Source: Vanrija pseudolonga (taxonomy: Eukaryota; Basidiomycota; Tremellomycetes; Trichosporonales; Trichosporonaceae). Taken from it: DNA of 64,000 bases. Each line of letters starts with the position of its first letter. Position 1 is the first letter of the stretch. Made by a program: the position numbers and the translations under genes. The DNA is taken from positions 1,674,001-1,738,000 of the forward strand of contig NC_085854.1 of assembly GCF_020906515.1 (NCBI RefSeq). The letters are read 5' to 3'. Positions 44,671-56,400 of the stretch are shown here, one piece after another. A model generated the notes under the pieces. It had not been told where the DNA came from. It did not search any database and saw nothing but the letters and a program-made list of their open reading frames with translations.

Positions 44671-45859
44671 ATGGTGTACGCACCACAACGGCGCCATGCC
44701 GTTGCTTCGGTGAGTCGGCTTATAGCCAGCTGTCACAAACCGCCGCGCAGCTGACACCGCCGCCCGCAGTTCTCGACCACGACCCAGGCGCTCGCGCTCA
44801 TGCAGCATCTGTACTCGCCAAACACGATTGTTCTGATATTTCGAGTCGTCACCCAGATGCGTGAGTACCGTCGATCTTCTGGAAACAGTGCTGACTGTGT
44901 TAGACATTCGGGCGCCGGCCGGCCTCCAGCCTGGCAGGTCACTTCTGGGCCTCTTCGTCATTGTCAGCCTGCCCAACCTTGCGGCTGCCTTCTTTCACCT
45001 ATTGGACTTTGCTGGAGGAATGAACGGCTCGCAAGGTCTTGTGCTTGATTTTATCGGTCAAGGTGAGTCAGGAAGGATGGCCGTAGCTGACGTTTGTTAG
45101 CAAACCCAGCATCACTGGTACGGGTCCTTCTCCTCGACCTGGCCATCTACATCCTCCAGGTTGCGACCCTCGTCGTGTGCTACATTACCAACTACTCATC
45201 AACTCTGGGCAAGTCGGATGTGTTCCCCTACGACGACTTGCTTCTTCCTCCAAGCCAGCCGACGGCATTGGCATCAGACGACCTCGACGTCGAGACAGGT
45301 GACCAGTTCCGTCAACGACGGTTTGGAAAGGGCCCTCGCTATCAAAACGTCTCGGCCGACGCGACAGACGTCTGGCTGGAGGACGATAGCGCTGATGCCA
45401 CCGAAGAGCAGCCCTTGCGTAGGAGTGAGTCATCCATCCCCTAACCACGCCCCGCTGACACGTCCAGCCCCACGCCCTAGGCTCAGCTCCTTCGGATCCA
45501 GCGCCATTCGCGGGAGGCGGACCGACGTTCCGCTCATCTTCACAATATCTCTGACGCATCTGTTCAACCTCCTCTTCCGACTTCCTCCACCAACACCACC
45601 ACCAAGGCTGTTCTCGGGCGGCACGCCGTTGAACACGCCGCCAGTGACTCCTCGAGCATCCCAGTCAGGGATCGCGTCGATCAGCGCTGCTCTGGCCGCG
45701 GCGCAGGCTCGGACCGAGGTGCGCCAGAGCACGGCGGCTCAGCGGCTGGCCGAGACGCAGCGGCTCGCCGCCGAAGGCTCTGCGTCCAACGACGACGGCG
45801 ACCGGGGCGGCTCTGGCCGCATACCAGGCGACTATTGGACCACTAGAGTGCATGGATAG
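44671..45859 (+). CDS. DUF1746 family membrane protein
   Basis: Fungal membrane protein of unknown role. Five exons (44671-44709, 44770-44860, 44904-45062, 45101-45424, 45468-45859) give 334 residues. The family region is at the N-terminus: LALMQHLYSPNTIVLIFRVV, QPGRSLLGLFVIVSLPNLAA, LVLDFIGQANPASLVRVLLL and YILQVATLVVCYITNY, with three or four hydrophobic segments. The linker is acidic and the last third Pro/Thr/Arg-rich, with an Ala/Gln-rich helix (IASISAALAAAQARTEVRQS). Short introns (38-60 nt) fall between hydrophobic segments. The family call rests on the LDFIGQ block and topology; no activity can be assigned. Confidence 0.8.
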
Positions 45860-46023
45860 GGCATTGTATTTCTGCATGGCATGCCAGATTGTTATCACGG
45901 AGTGCAGCCGAGACGGGAGCAAAATATCTCAGAGTGGAGGAAAGTTGGAAAGGAGTCGAGATCAAGTCGACACCGAGTTCATTGTGCCTCTCTACATTGC
46001 TTATCGCACTCAAAACAGACAAA

Positions 46024-48598
46024 ATGGCGACCCTCACGCTCCCCCTCACCGCCCAGCCGGTGCTTTCGCTTCCCGCTCTCGCCCTCTTCCACAACGCCAA
46101 GTTCGAGTGGGACTTTGAGGGCGGAGAGGCTGGTGAGCCGACCTTTGACGGCGCCAAGGGTGTCGACGCTGTCCGCGCCAAGCTCGACGGCCTCGCCACT
46201 GCTGGCCCTGCGCTCCCCACCCTCCCCTCCAAGTTTGACGCCAAGACGCCTTTCGCCGAGGTCTCGGCCGTCCTCGACGCGCTCGACGACTACCTTGCCT
46301 ACCGGTGAGCCCGGTGTGATGGCATTGTGAGATTGCTAACGCCGCCCCAGCACTTACTTCAACGGCTCGACCTTTGGCCACAACGACGCTCTCATCTGGG
46401 GCACTATCCGCTGTGAGTTGACAAGTTGCGCGGACACAGCTCGCTGACGCCCCAGCCAACTCGTCCGCCGCCGGCTCGATCAAGCGCCCCGGCCGCCCCC
46501 ACCTCCTCCGCTGGTACACCCAGGTCGAGACTCTCCCCATCCCCCGCCAGCTCCTCGACTCGTTCAACAAGGCCCGCTCGGACGCCGACAAGAACAAGAA
46601 GGTCAAGCGTACCGAGGTTGTCGAGGCTGAGCTTCCCAACGTCGGCAAGGAGGGTGTCGTTGTCCGCTTCGCCCCCGAGCCCTCTGGATACCTCCACATC
46701 GGCCACTTGAAGGCTGCCATCCTCAACAGCTTCTTCGTCGAGAAGTACGGCGGCAAGTACATCCTCCGTTTCGATGATACCAACCCCCTCAAGGAGGAGG
46801 GCGAGTTCGAGGATGCCATCAAGGAGGACCTCGCCATGATCGACGTCAAGTTTGACAAGGTCGTCCACACCTCGGACCACTTTGACAAGATCCGCGTCCT
46901 TACCGAGCAGCTCATCAAGCAGGGCGACGCCTTCATGGACGACACCGACGCCGAGGAGGTCAAGGAGATGCGCCGTGCGGTTATCCCCTCGAAGAACCGT
47001 GACGCTTCGATCGAGGACAACCTCAAGCGCTTCAACGAGATGTGCGAGGGTACCCCCGAGGGCCAGAAGTGGTCGCTCCGTGCCAAGATTGACTACACGC
47101 ACAAGAACGGTGTCATGCGTGACCCCGTCATCTACCGCTACGTCGGCGCCGACCACCACATCACTGGGTGGGTCACAGAGTTGTTCTGCTGCTGACATCG
47201 TAGCGACGCGTACAAGGCTTACCCCATGTACGACCTTGCCTGCCCCATCATTGACCACCTCGACGGCGTCACCCACGCTCTCCGTGCCAACGAGTACGCT
47301 GCCCGCCACGAGCAGTACGAGTGGTTCCTCAAGAAGCTCGGCTTTGCTCCTATCACCATCTTTGACTTCAGCCGTATCGACTTCGTCTACACTGTCCTCT
47401 CCAAGCGCAAGCTCAAGTTCCTCGTCGAGAAGGGCGTTGTGGCGGGCTGGGCCGACCCCCGCTTCCCCACCGTTCGCGGTATCCGTTCGCGTGGTATGAC
47501 CGTCAAGGGTCTCCGCGACTACATTGTTGGCCAGGGAGCCTCGCAGCAGCAGCTCACCCTCGAGTGGGACGGCATCTGGACTGTCAACAAGCGTGTTGTC
47601 GACCCCATCGCTCCCCGTTACTGGGCCATTGCCGAGGACAAGATGTAAGTAAGAGATACGTGATCAAGGCTGACCCCAAGCGTTCCCGTTCTTGTCGAGG
47701 GCCGTGACACCGAGGCCGTTGTCGTTGAGAAGAAGCCTCTCCACAAGAAGAACCCCGAGGTCGGCGAGAAGGACCTCGTCTACTCGTCCAAGCTCTTCAT
47801 TGAGCAGGAGGACGCCAAGTCGTTTGGCGACAACGAGGAGATCACTGCCATGGACTGGGGTAACGCCTTTGTCAAGGAGAAGAAGCTCAACGCCGCTGGT
47901 GACGTCGAGTCGGTCGTTCTCAAGCTCCACCTCGAGGGTGACTTCAAGAAGACCTCCAAGAAGGTCACCTGGCTCGCGGCCCCCACCGCCGAGCAGCCCC
48001 TTGTCCCCGCCGTTCTGATCGAGTACGACTACCTCATCACCAAGAAGAAGCTCGAGGAGGGCGACGACCTCGAGGAGGTTGTCAACCCCAAGACCGAGTA
48101 CCGCACCAACGTGCTCGCCAGCGCCGAGGTTGCCAACCTCAAGAAGTGGGACATTATCCAGTTCGAGCGCAAGGGCTTCTACATCTACCAGGGTACCAAG
48201 GACGCCGAGGGCCGTCTCGAGTTTGGCTTCATCCCTGAGTGAGTTGGCTGGGTCGCAAGTGGGATCATGCTTACCCGCCCAGTGGCCGCCTCCAGACCGT
48301 CGCCCTCAAGGCAACTCCTGCCGCTGCCGCTCCCAAGGCCGCCGGTGGCCCCAAGGGCAGCTGGGGCAAGCCCGGCACCAAGAAGGCTGCCGGTGCCGAG
48401 GAGGACGTCAAGGTCTACCTCTCCAACGCCACCTCTGGCTTTGAGATCCCCGTCAAGACCAAGATGTTCCAGTCGGACCGCATCTAGTGGGTTCGGTGGG
48501 TACGAAGCGTAAGCTAACCCAACAGCGGTGAGACCGAGGTCCCGGCCGTTGCCAAGGTCAACATGTTCTCGTCGACCCCCGTCTACGACCTCAAGTAG
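46024..48598 (+). CDS. GUS1: cytosolic glutamyl-tRNA synthetase
   Basis: Charges tRNA-Glu in the cytosol. Seven exons (46024-46304, 46351-46412, 46456-47167, 47204-47644, 47681-48238, 48283-48486, 48526-48598) give 776 residues, normal for fungal GluRS. An N-terminal GST-like region (about 1-130), which in yeast binds Arc1, precedes the class I core: RFAPEPSGYLHIGHLKAA (HIGH motif), LRFDDTNP, YPMYDLACPIIDHLDGVTHA, and the KMSKS-equivalent VLSKRKL. The C-terminal anticodon-binding barrels follow (LKLHLEGDFKKTSKKVTWLA, LEFGFIPDG). The last intron begins after an ATC TA split codon: reading straight through would stop at once, so splicing at 48487-48525 is needed. Codon use is strongly C-ending, as expected for a highly expressed gene. 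Confidence 0.97.
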
Positions 48599-48680
48599 AC
48601 GTCATAACTAATATTATCAACGCATGTAATGCCAATGCATATCTGCTACAGTTATGAATACAGTTGAATGATCCGGGATA

Positions 48681-50275
48681 TCACATGTTGCGGCAGGTTG
48701 AGCGTCCGCGCGCGATCTGGGCGTTACAGAGCGCAACCTCGACAGGCATGGAGATGAGGGACGCAAAGAGGATGCCACACGAGTCCGCTGCGCCAGTGGC
48801 GCCGATACGGAACTCCTTCTCCATCTTGCGCTTGATCTCCTCCACGCTCGACGCGTCAGCGTCTGCATCCGAGTCGTGCCCGTCGTCGCCCTCATGCCCG
48901 ACGTGGAAGAACGTGTTGACGTACGCGCTGCCGCCGCACAGGCCTTCGAGGCAGGACAGCAGAAACACCATGGTGATGGCGCGGTCGACGCCCGACGTGG
49001 GCTCGGGCGCCGGCGGCGTGTACTCTGGCGTGCTGAAAATGAAGCTGCGCGCCTGGAGGGTCATGAGGACGAGGACGAAAAACTGGATCACGGTGGGGAG
49101 GGGCAGGAGATGTTTCGGGATTGGCGGGAGGCCGAGTGAGAGCGATGAGCGCGAGATGAAGACGAATGTTTGGTCTGGGGTTAACTAGGCGACACAGCTC
49201 TCAGCTCACAAGTCAGGCTCCAGAACGGGTAGTAGTCGCGTGGCGTCTTGAAGAGCCACGACCAGATACCGCGCGAGGGGATGGGGAAGACGAGTGTGGG
49301 TGCGATGCCCTGGGTGTGAGTTGCCTCCTCGTGCGGTAACTCACCGAGTTGATAACATATTCCTCAATGTACACGACGCACAGAGGTAGCATGTACGGCA
49401 GGATCAACGGCTTGATAAGGTTGATCTTGTCCCTTGTCGAGAGCCAGACCTTGGGCGCGGGCTTGGCGAGCACGCCGTCATTCTCGTCTGGAACAGGCTC
49501 AGGCTCGGGCTCGGCCTCGTCGTCGGCCGCGACGGGGCGATAGGCGTTGTCCACGGCCAGCTCGGACCACTTGGGCAGGAGGTAGAGGTATGTGACGGGA
49601 AAGAAGAGCGGCAGGAAGGACGAGATGCCGAGGCCGCCCTTGACGCCGAGCCCGCGGAGGAGCCACCATATCGCCGCGCCCGCGACGCCTGCAGCACCCG
49701 TCCCGGTCGACCACGCGCCGATGGCCGTGCGCGACGCGCTGCGCGTCGGCAGGGTCGTCGTGAGCTGGAGGAATGTGAGCTCGCCGAGGCCAGACGAGAA
49801 TGACGCGAGCGAGATGCCCGCCAGGCGCGGGTTGACGCCGGACGACAGCGCAATGATCTAGCGTGAGCTCGCTACACGCAGCGTCGTCACGCACCACAAT
49901 ACCGAGCCAGCTGATGCCCGTGCAGAAGCCCACGCGGCGCGCGTACCGGATCTGCCCGTTCGACACGAGCGGCCAGCACACCTTGGCTATGAGCGCCGGG
50001 AAGATGTTGAAGAAGGCCACGATGCCCTTTGGCGTTTCGGCCGGCACGAGGTCGAGCGCGGCGGAGAGGATGATGACGTAGAGGACTGGGGCGTGAGCTT
50101 GCTCGCGGAAGTACATAGCATATGGGACAGCGAGCGTACCATTGTTCAAGAGGCCGAAGATGACGAACGCGGCGAACAGGCGCCGGCGCGGGTTGACGGC
50201 TGCCATGAACCCGCCCGCGCCGTCGTCGCGCAACACGTCGTTCGAGTCGCGCCGTGGCGCCGCGTCGCCGGGCAT
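48681..50275 (-). CDS. BTN1: Battenin (CLN3/Btn1) lysosomal/vacuolar membrane protein
   Basis: Multi-spanning vacuolar/endosomal protein affecting pH, basic amino acid balance and trafficking; the human homologue is mutated in Batten disease. From ATG 50275 the protein begins with a short polar tail and then AFVIFGLLNNGTLAVPYAMY, a CLN3-like first helix. Later come ALDLVPAETPKGIVAFFNIF, ALIAKVCWPLV and GFCTGISWLGIV. The C-terminal exon has FLLSCLEGLCGGSAYVNTFF and the near-invariant EFRIGATGAADSCGILFASL, ending in ALCNAQIARGRSTC. About 10-11 hydrophobic segments; an acidic loop (HDSDADADASS) separates the last two. Several short introns are present; exact joints in the middle were not all checked. 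Convergent with GUS1, 82 bp between stops. Confidence 0.92.
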
Positions 50276-50687
50276 GCTGCCGAGCGCGTGGAGGGAGTGG
50301 GAGGACGTGGTGGGCTGCCCTGCTGGGCTGTGGCCGGTGGTCGAGTCGAGTGCCGAGTGCGGAGTGAGTGCGATGCAAGAGAGATGCGCAGTTGTTGGCT
50401 CAAGACGCGCGGGGGTAGCTGGCACTCGCTCGGCGTGCCCCTTGATTTCCGGCGGAAGCCAAGGTCGTGTGGCACAAGTGACGTCACGGTCTGTACCCTC
50501 CGGGACTGCTCGCTTTGGGGGAGAAACCATGTAAGTAAACAACACACATGCATCACACACATGAAGACCATAGAACAGCATACGTAGGGCTGTATCGCCG
50601 CCCCGGGTGCTGGCTATCAATAGTAACAGGTTGGAACCGATCGATGGGTATATGGGAGACTCGTGCCTACGTGAGCGGCTCACGTCC
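50276..50687. other. upstream region of BTN1
   Basis: 412 bp between the BTN1 start and the NmrA gene stop at 50688. A TGACGTCA-like half (gtgacgtcacgg) lies at 50479-50490. No gene was recognised. Confidence 0.4.
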
Positions 50688-51678
50688 TTACGCCGCCTTG
50701 GGGTACTTGCTGTCCTCCCTCAGCCAAGTCTCAAAGTCGGTGAGGTGGGGCACAAACTTGCGCAGCTCGGGGATGTCGGCACGGTATCCGTCGTCGCGGA
50801 ACCAGTTGAACATGATGCCGAGCTCGGCGACACCCCACTTGAGCCCGCTGGCGATGAAGCCATACGTCGTGGGCGCCGGCTTGCCGGTCACGGCCTTGAA
50901 CTTGGCGTCGATCTCGGCAAAGTTGACGTCGTCACCCGCCACGGTGATGGCGCGGTGATCAAGTCCTGTGGGGTTGCGGAACGCCGCGGCGGCGAACTGG
51001 CCAATGTCCTTGGTCGCGACCCACGGCATGCGCTTGTCCTTGAGCGTGTCGCGGACGGCCGTGAGCATGACGTTGCCCATGAAGCCTGGCTCGAGGCTGC
51101 GGCTGGCATCAGCGGCTATTCACCTGTGTATCGAACACCACTCACTTGTCCATGAAGATGGGGGGGCGCGAGATGGTCCACGACATGCTGCTCCCCTCGG
51201 CTGCCTTGCGCAGGTGCTGCTCGATAAAGTGCTTGGTCTTGAAGTGGGGGATCGGGGTCGGGTTGTTCCACGAGCGCTCCTCGCCGCCACGGTCGACCGA
51301 CGAGTAGACAAAGTGCGACACGCCAGCCTTGAGGGCCTCGTCGATGAGCCCGACGCCCTGCTTGACCTCGGGTGCGGTGGCGAGGTCGCCCGCGTCGTGC
51401 TTGACCTTCATCTCCATGCCCTGGACCGAGAAGACGCCCCAGATCTTGCCTGTGGGCGACGCGGCCTTGGCGGACTCGAACAGCGCGGGCACGTCGTTGA
51501 GGTCGCCCTTGACCAGCTTGATGGTGGGTGACTTGGCCGCGAGGTGCTGCGCCGACGCCGAGTTGGGGTCGCGCGTGACGGCGAGGATCGTGAACTCGTC
51601 TGGGCGCTCGAGGAGCGCGTTGACGACTGCGCCGCCCTGCTTGCCTGTCGCGCCGGTAATGAGGAGAGAACGGGACAT
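50688..51678 (-). CDS. NmrA-like / atypical SDR NAD(P)-binding protein
   Basis: Exons 51678-51146 and 51102-50688, joined over a 43-nt intron, give 315 residues, normal for the family. The Rossmann loop ITGATGKQGGAVVNALL (GxxGxxG) is at the N-terminus. Typical later blocks are VKGDLNDVPALFESA, GVSHFVYSSVDRGGEE, a substrate-side TISRPPIFMDN and the C-terminal PWVATKDIGQFAAAAF. NmrA-type proteins either sense NAD(P) redox state, as in Aspergillus nitrogen control, or act as quinone/isoflavone reductases; which applies here is not clear. The Tyr-x3-Lys of classical SDRs is absent, as is usual in this group. A TATTTAAG element about 90 bp upstream of ATG 51678 could serve as a TATA box. Confidence 0.9.
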
Positions 51679-52428
51679 TGTGTTTTGTGTTTGGTGTTCT
51701 GGGGGGATATCGTGAAGTGGTTGTGACTGAGGTCTGGTGGGGAGAGAGATCGAGAGACTGCGCCTCGGGTTCCTTAAATATCACTCCGGATGACTCTCAG
51801 ATCCGCAACAAAAGCAACTCGGCCACTCGGTTCCGTGGCGGTTCGGGTGGGCCGACCAGCGAATGTCATCCATGTTGCCGGGCCTGCACGCCCACGCGTT
51901 GGCACACTTCGCCATGTCCACACAAGCCGTCCTACACGACCTCCTGACTAACCGCGGAATCCAGCGCGGGTTCCAAGACGCCGAGGTCGACACCAGCGAC
52001 GCCGAGGATGGACTGCTCGCCCAATCGCCAGCCGGCGGAAGCAACCGGTTTGCTGATGGCGTCGCTTGTCGACGAGTAAGCGCAAGAAGGGTGCCTGCAG
52101 CGTCCAAGGTCGTCATAATCTTATCGATTGGAGCCATTGGGACTTGACTGTTTTGCTTTTGTCAGCCCGACGGCATGCAGGCCAAATGCCACAAACGAGG
52201 TGGGAAGGAGAGAATAGTTGTGTAAGCAGCGGATTATTTATATCAGTCACCCTTTTAGCCACGCAGACACCACGTGAATCAGTTCTCCCACGGGGGCAGC
52301 ATCACGTGATGCTCCCGAGATGACGCTGGAAGGGTGCGACGGTGCCGCGACGGGTGGAGGCACTCTGTCATTGTCAAGTTGAACGACGCTCGAGCGTTTG
52401 CATTCAACCAACAACTCATCGACACATC
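51679..52428. promoter_or_regulatory. divergent promoter between NmrA-like gene and UBP14
   Basis: 750 bp. On the NmrA side a TATTTAAG (minus strand, about 51773-51780) lies near the start. On the UBP14 side are two CACGTG boxes, 52271-52276 and 52303-52308; the second is the centre of a perfect 16-bp palindrome AGCATCACGTGATGCT at 52298-52313. Both lie 120-160 bp before the UBP14 ATG. Such sites bind bHLH factors (Cbf1 type) in other fungi. Confidence 0.6.
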
Positions 52429-55089
52429 ATGGTGTGCAAGCACATAGAACACGCCGCGGATCGGTTTAAGCCGCCCCGCGAATCGCAACAGGTCCACAGG
52501 TTCGTCAGGCGATTGAAGCCGCGCTAACATTCACAGGGAGGAGTGCACCCTCTGCTTTGACGGCCAGGTAGGTTTCCAGAGTCGCTCGGTGGCAACGCAG
52601 CGCGACTAACACGCAACAGGATGGGTCCGACGGTGTCCTTGTCTGCCTTCAGTGCTTCAATGGCGGCTGCCAGGCCGACGGTCGCGAGCACGCCGCCCTG
52701 CACTGGAAGAAGCAGAAGCATCCCTTTGGCGTTGTCATCAAGCGCACCCGGCGAGAACAGAAGAAACGGGTGGGCAACTCTAGCAGCTACTGGCGCTACA
52801 ACCACGGACTAACCCACTTCAAGGACGCGTCTGAGCCTCCTCTCAAGAGGCTGGCTATCAGTGCGCCGTCAGACGACGAGACGTACGAGTATACTACGTC
52901 TCTTCGCTGCTTCGAGTGCTCGCCGCTCGGCGAGGTCGTCCAGTCTGAGCACCCAAACGTGCGTGGAGCGAGTGAGAGGTGAGCTAATGCCAGATTATCA
53001 AAACGGTCAATGGGATCATGAAGGCGCTGTCGTCGGCCCAGCAGTCCGAGGTCAAGGCTTGGGAGGAAGAGATTATTGCCTGCGAGCATACTCTTACCCT
53101 CGACCAGGTGCCTTTAATCGCCCCGGGGACTGGTGGGTTACTTGTTCAGGCGTTTGCTTACCCACCAGTCGCAAGTCAGTGCACCGAGTGTGACCTCGAC
53201 CACAACCTCTGGATGTGTCTCACCTGTGGCTTGGTCAACTGCGGTCGCAAGCAGTTTGGTGGCGTTGGCGGCAACGGCCATGCGCTTGAGCACTATCAGG
53301 ACACTGGGCACCCCGTCGGTGTCAAGTTTGGCACCATTACCCCCGAGGGCCACGCGGATATCTACTGCTACGCGTGTGACGATGCCAAGCTCGACCCCGA
53401 CCTTGCAAGCCACCTCGCGACCTTTGGCATGAACGTCCTCAGCCAGACCAAGACAGAAAAGTCAATGACTGAGCTTGTAAGTGCGCTGGTGCGAGGGCGG
53501 TGCTGACGCACGCACAGCAACTCGAGCATAACCTAAAGTTCGACTTCTCGATGACGGGTGACGACGGCAAGGAGCTCGAGCCCCTCTTTGGCCAGGGACT
53601 CACTGGTCTCAAGAACCTCGGCAACAGCTGCTACATGGCTTCCGTCATGCAGACGCTGTTCTCACTGCCCGCCTTCCGTGAGCGCTATTCGTCAAACGTG
53701 GCAAACAACCACTTCCACACCTGTGACAACCCGCTTCCTGCCGAGTGCCTCGAGTGCCAGACGCTCAAGCTTGGCGATGGACTCGTGTCTGGCCGCTACT
53801 CAGTCAAGGCCACGGCGCCGCCTGTCGCCAACAGCGACTTTGAGGTCCCCGAGGAGCCCAAGTTCCAGGAGGGCATTCGCCCCGCTCAGTTCAAGGCGCT
53901 CATTGGCAAGGGTCACGAAGAATTCTCGACTATGCGCCAGCAGGACTCTGAGGAGTTCCTCCAGCACCTCCTGACGCGCCTTCGCCAGGAGGGCAAGCGC
54001 CTTGGGCACACTGAGGCCGAGGAAGCGACCAACATTGTTCGCTTTGGAACCGAGCAGCGTCTCGAGTGCGAGCGCTGTCACCGTGTCGGCTACAAGGTCG
54101 ACAGCGTCGACCTTGCGAGCTTGCCCGTCGAAGCCATCGAGCAGGGGGTTGACGAGGACGGCAAGAAGCTTTACGCGCCTGTCACCCTCGAGGAGAGTCT
54201 CGTTGAGTTTGTTGCTCCTCAGGAGCTCAACGACTACGCCTGCGGCAACTGTGGCGAGCGTGTTCGCGCTGAGACATCGACAAGATTCAAGACGTTCCCC
54301 GACCTGCTCGTCCTCCACATGAAGAAGTTCCAGCTGGTCAACTGGGTGCCGACCAAGCTCGACGTGCCAGTCCAGGTTCCGGAGTTCCTCAACCTCGATG
54401 GCTTCCACGGCAAGGGTAGGCAGCCTGGCGAGGAGGAGCTCGACGTCGACGCCACGCCAGACGCCGGGGCTCCCGAGTTCAACGCCGTCGCGCTGGCTCA
54501 GCTCGAGGCGATGGGCTTCCTTACTGTCCGCGCGCAAAAGGCTCTGCTCGCCACGGGTAACAGCGACGCTGACACGGCCATGAACTGGCTGTTTGAGCAC
54601 ATGGATGACCCCGATATTGACGCCCCGCTGCAGGCGTCTGGCGGTGGCGGCGCCGAGCCCAACCCCGAGCAGGTGGCCAACCTTGCCGACATGGGCTTCA
54701 CTCCCGCCCAGGCTCGCAAGGCACTGCGCGAGACGGGCGGCAACCCCGAGGCGGCTGTCGAGTGGTTATTCTCGCACCCTGACGACCAGGGTGAGGAGGC
54801 TGCGCCGGCAGCTGCTGGCGCTTCCAGCGCGCCCGTCGTCGACATTGGCGGCTCGGAGCAGCTGCCCGCCAACTACCGTCTCAAGGCATTCATCTCCCAC
54901 AAGGGCCCATCAGTGCACTCTGGTCACTACGTGGCGACGATCAGGCAGCCGCAGGGCAACCTGAGCGGTACGTCTGAATCTCCCGACGAGTGGGTGCTGT
55001 TCAACGACGAGAAGGTTGCGCGCGCCCCACCCGGCGGCGGTGAGCAGATGCGGTCGCTGGCGTATCTGTATGTGTATGAGCGTGTCTAG
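52429..55089 (+). CDS. UBP14: ubiquitin carboxyl-terminal hydrolase, Ubp14/USP5 (isopeptidase T)
   Basis: Takes apart free ubiquitin chains, keeping proteasomes from being blocked. Five exons (52429-52499, 52537-52567, 52620-52958, 52994-53476, 53518-55089) give 831 residues. The N-terminal variant zinc finger (CTLCFDGQDGSDG, CLQCFNGGC) is followed by the ZnF-UBP: CTECDLDHNLWMCLTCG, GNGHALEHYQDTGHPV and HADIYCYACDD. The catalytic Cys box GLKNLGNSCYMASVMQTLF has Cys near residue 346. Two UBA domains (about 630-670 and 690-735; LEAMGFLTVRAQKALLATG, LADMGFTPAQARKALRETG) sit inside the catalytic domain. The His box SGHYVATIRQ and DEWVLFNDEKV close it. Order and size match Ubp14 exactly. ATG 52429 (MVCKHIEHAADRF) matches the family start. 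Confidence 0.97.
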
Positions 55090-55178
55090 GGGCGGTAGAG
55101 AGGTCGTAGCATGGCTTGGGTTGATGGCAGTGACAATGCATAAGTGTGTACAATGAGGTGTGGTGCGCGTGGTGGTGG

Positions 55179-55953
55179 CTAGCGAAGGCCGGCGTGCATC
55201 TTGAAGTTGTCGTTCGTGAAGCCGGACAGGCCGTCGTGGCCGAGCTCGAGGAGCGCGCGACCAGACGGCAAACCGTCGCCTTCAACGGGCGCGAGTGCGG
55301 GGCTGTAGACGTGTCAGCATGTCTCATTTCCTCCCCTCCTTAGCCAACTCACTCTGGAGGCCCAAACACCTTCAACCCACGCACATGCGTGTCCTTCCCG
55401 TTCAAGTGGTTGGCGACAATGACGATCCGCAAATGATGCGCGGGCACGGGCGGGCCGTCGCCTCCGCCATCGGCATCGAGCGGCCGCAGCGGGATACGCA
55501 CCCACCCGTCGGGCTTGGAGAACTCCTCGAGCCGCACCTCCTGGAGGTCGTGCACGCCCGTCCCGGCGCGGATGGACACGCGCGAGGGCGTGTAGCTGTC
55601 GTCGCGGGGGTGCGAGGTGAGGAGGCCGATGGACTGGGCGTGGTTAGTGTGCGGGTGGCTTGCCAGAGCGAGACAGAGGAAGCCTACGCACAGAGATGAA
55701 GACGCGCTTCGGGAAGCTCAGGTCGATGATGTGCGGTTGTGGGCCTTCGGATCTAGAGAGGGTTAGCGACGCACGCGCGCGCGAGCCAGACCCACTGCCA
55801 GAATGTGTTCTCGTTGCCGTCGCGCAGGTTGTCCACCCCGAAGCCGTACTTGTGGCTCGAGACGGACCAGTGCGCGAGCCGCCCGAGCTCGGGGTGGTGG
55901 TCTGTCGCTGGCGTTGGGTCGATGTAGGACGCGGAGCTGTCGGCTTCGGACAT
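55179..55953 (-). CDS. APC10: anaphase-promoting complex subunit 10 (Apc10/Doc1)
   Basis: Processivity and substrate-recognition subunit of the APC/C ubiquitin ligase. From ATG 55953: MSEADSSASYIDPTPATDHH, then the DOC domain: LGRLAHWSVSSHKYGFGVDN, LRDGNENTFWQSEGPQPHII, DLSFPKRVFIS, DDSYTPSRVSIRAGTGVHDL, GWVRIPLRPLD and LRIVIVANHLNGKDTHVRGL, VFGPP. These strands form the jelly-roll; NTFWQSDGxQPH is the best-known block. Four exons with short introns. The C-terminus reads DNFKMHAGLR: the last two residues are Leu-Arg where most Apc10 proteins have Ile-Arg, the tail that docks to TPR subunits. The leader carries an AAAAC-type repeat 20-40 bp upstream. Confidence 0.95.
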
Positions 55954-56400
55954 GGCTGGTGGGGGTTGTGGGGAAAACAAAACAAAACAAAACAAAGGAT
56001 GGCGGATAATGGTGGCCAGTGGTGGTGGCTGGTGGCCTCTGCGGTGCGCCGTGTACGGCTCACAACAAGCCCATCTCCTCGGTTGTCCTTTACGCCTTGC
56101 TCGTCGCGGCAGCTACCCCCCACACCGTCCTCGCTGCTGCCGAGCATTCATTAGCGTCACGACCTCGGCGGCAAGCAGGCAGCGCAGCAGCACCAACATA
56201 CCTCCACCGCCTTGCCTTAGTCACTCACTCACGGTGGAGGCCGGACCTGGCCGTTTGGATGCCGACGAGCCCTTAAAGACGTGATGGAGCGCACACCTCG
56301 TACATCCCGAACTGACTCGCATCTTTGCTCAAAGCTTTGCTAAAGCCTCCTCACAGTGCAAGGCCTCAAGCATCGCCACGTAGGCCACACCGCCGTCGCC
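55954..56400. promoter_or_regulatory. divergent promoter between APC10 and OPT transporter
   Basis: 447 bp between divergent starts. Apart from the pentanucleotide repeat it holds mixed sequence without a recognised gene or clear TATA box. Confidence 0.4.
55974..55993. repeat. pentanucleotide repeat in the APC10 leader
   Basis: Four consecutive copies of aaaac on the + strand (gtttt in the APC10 mRNA), ending about 20 bp upstream of the APC10 ATG. Confidence 0.8.
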
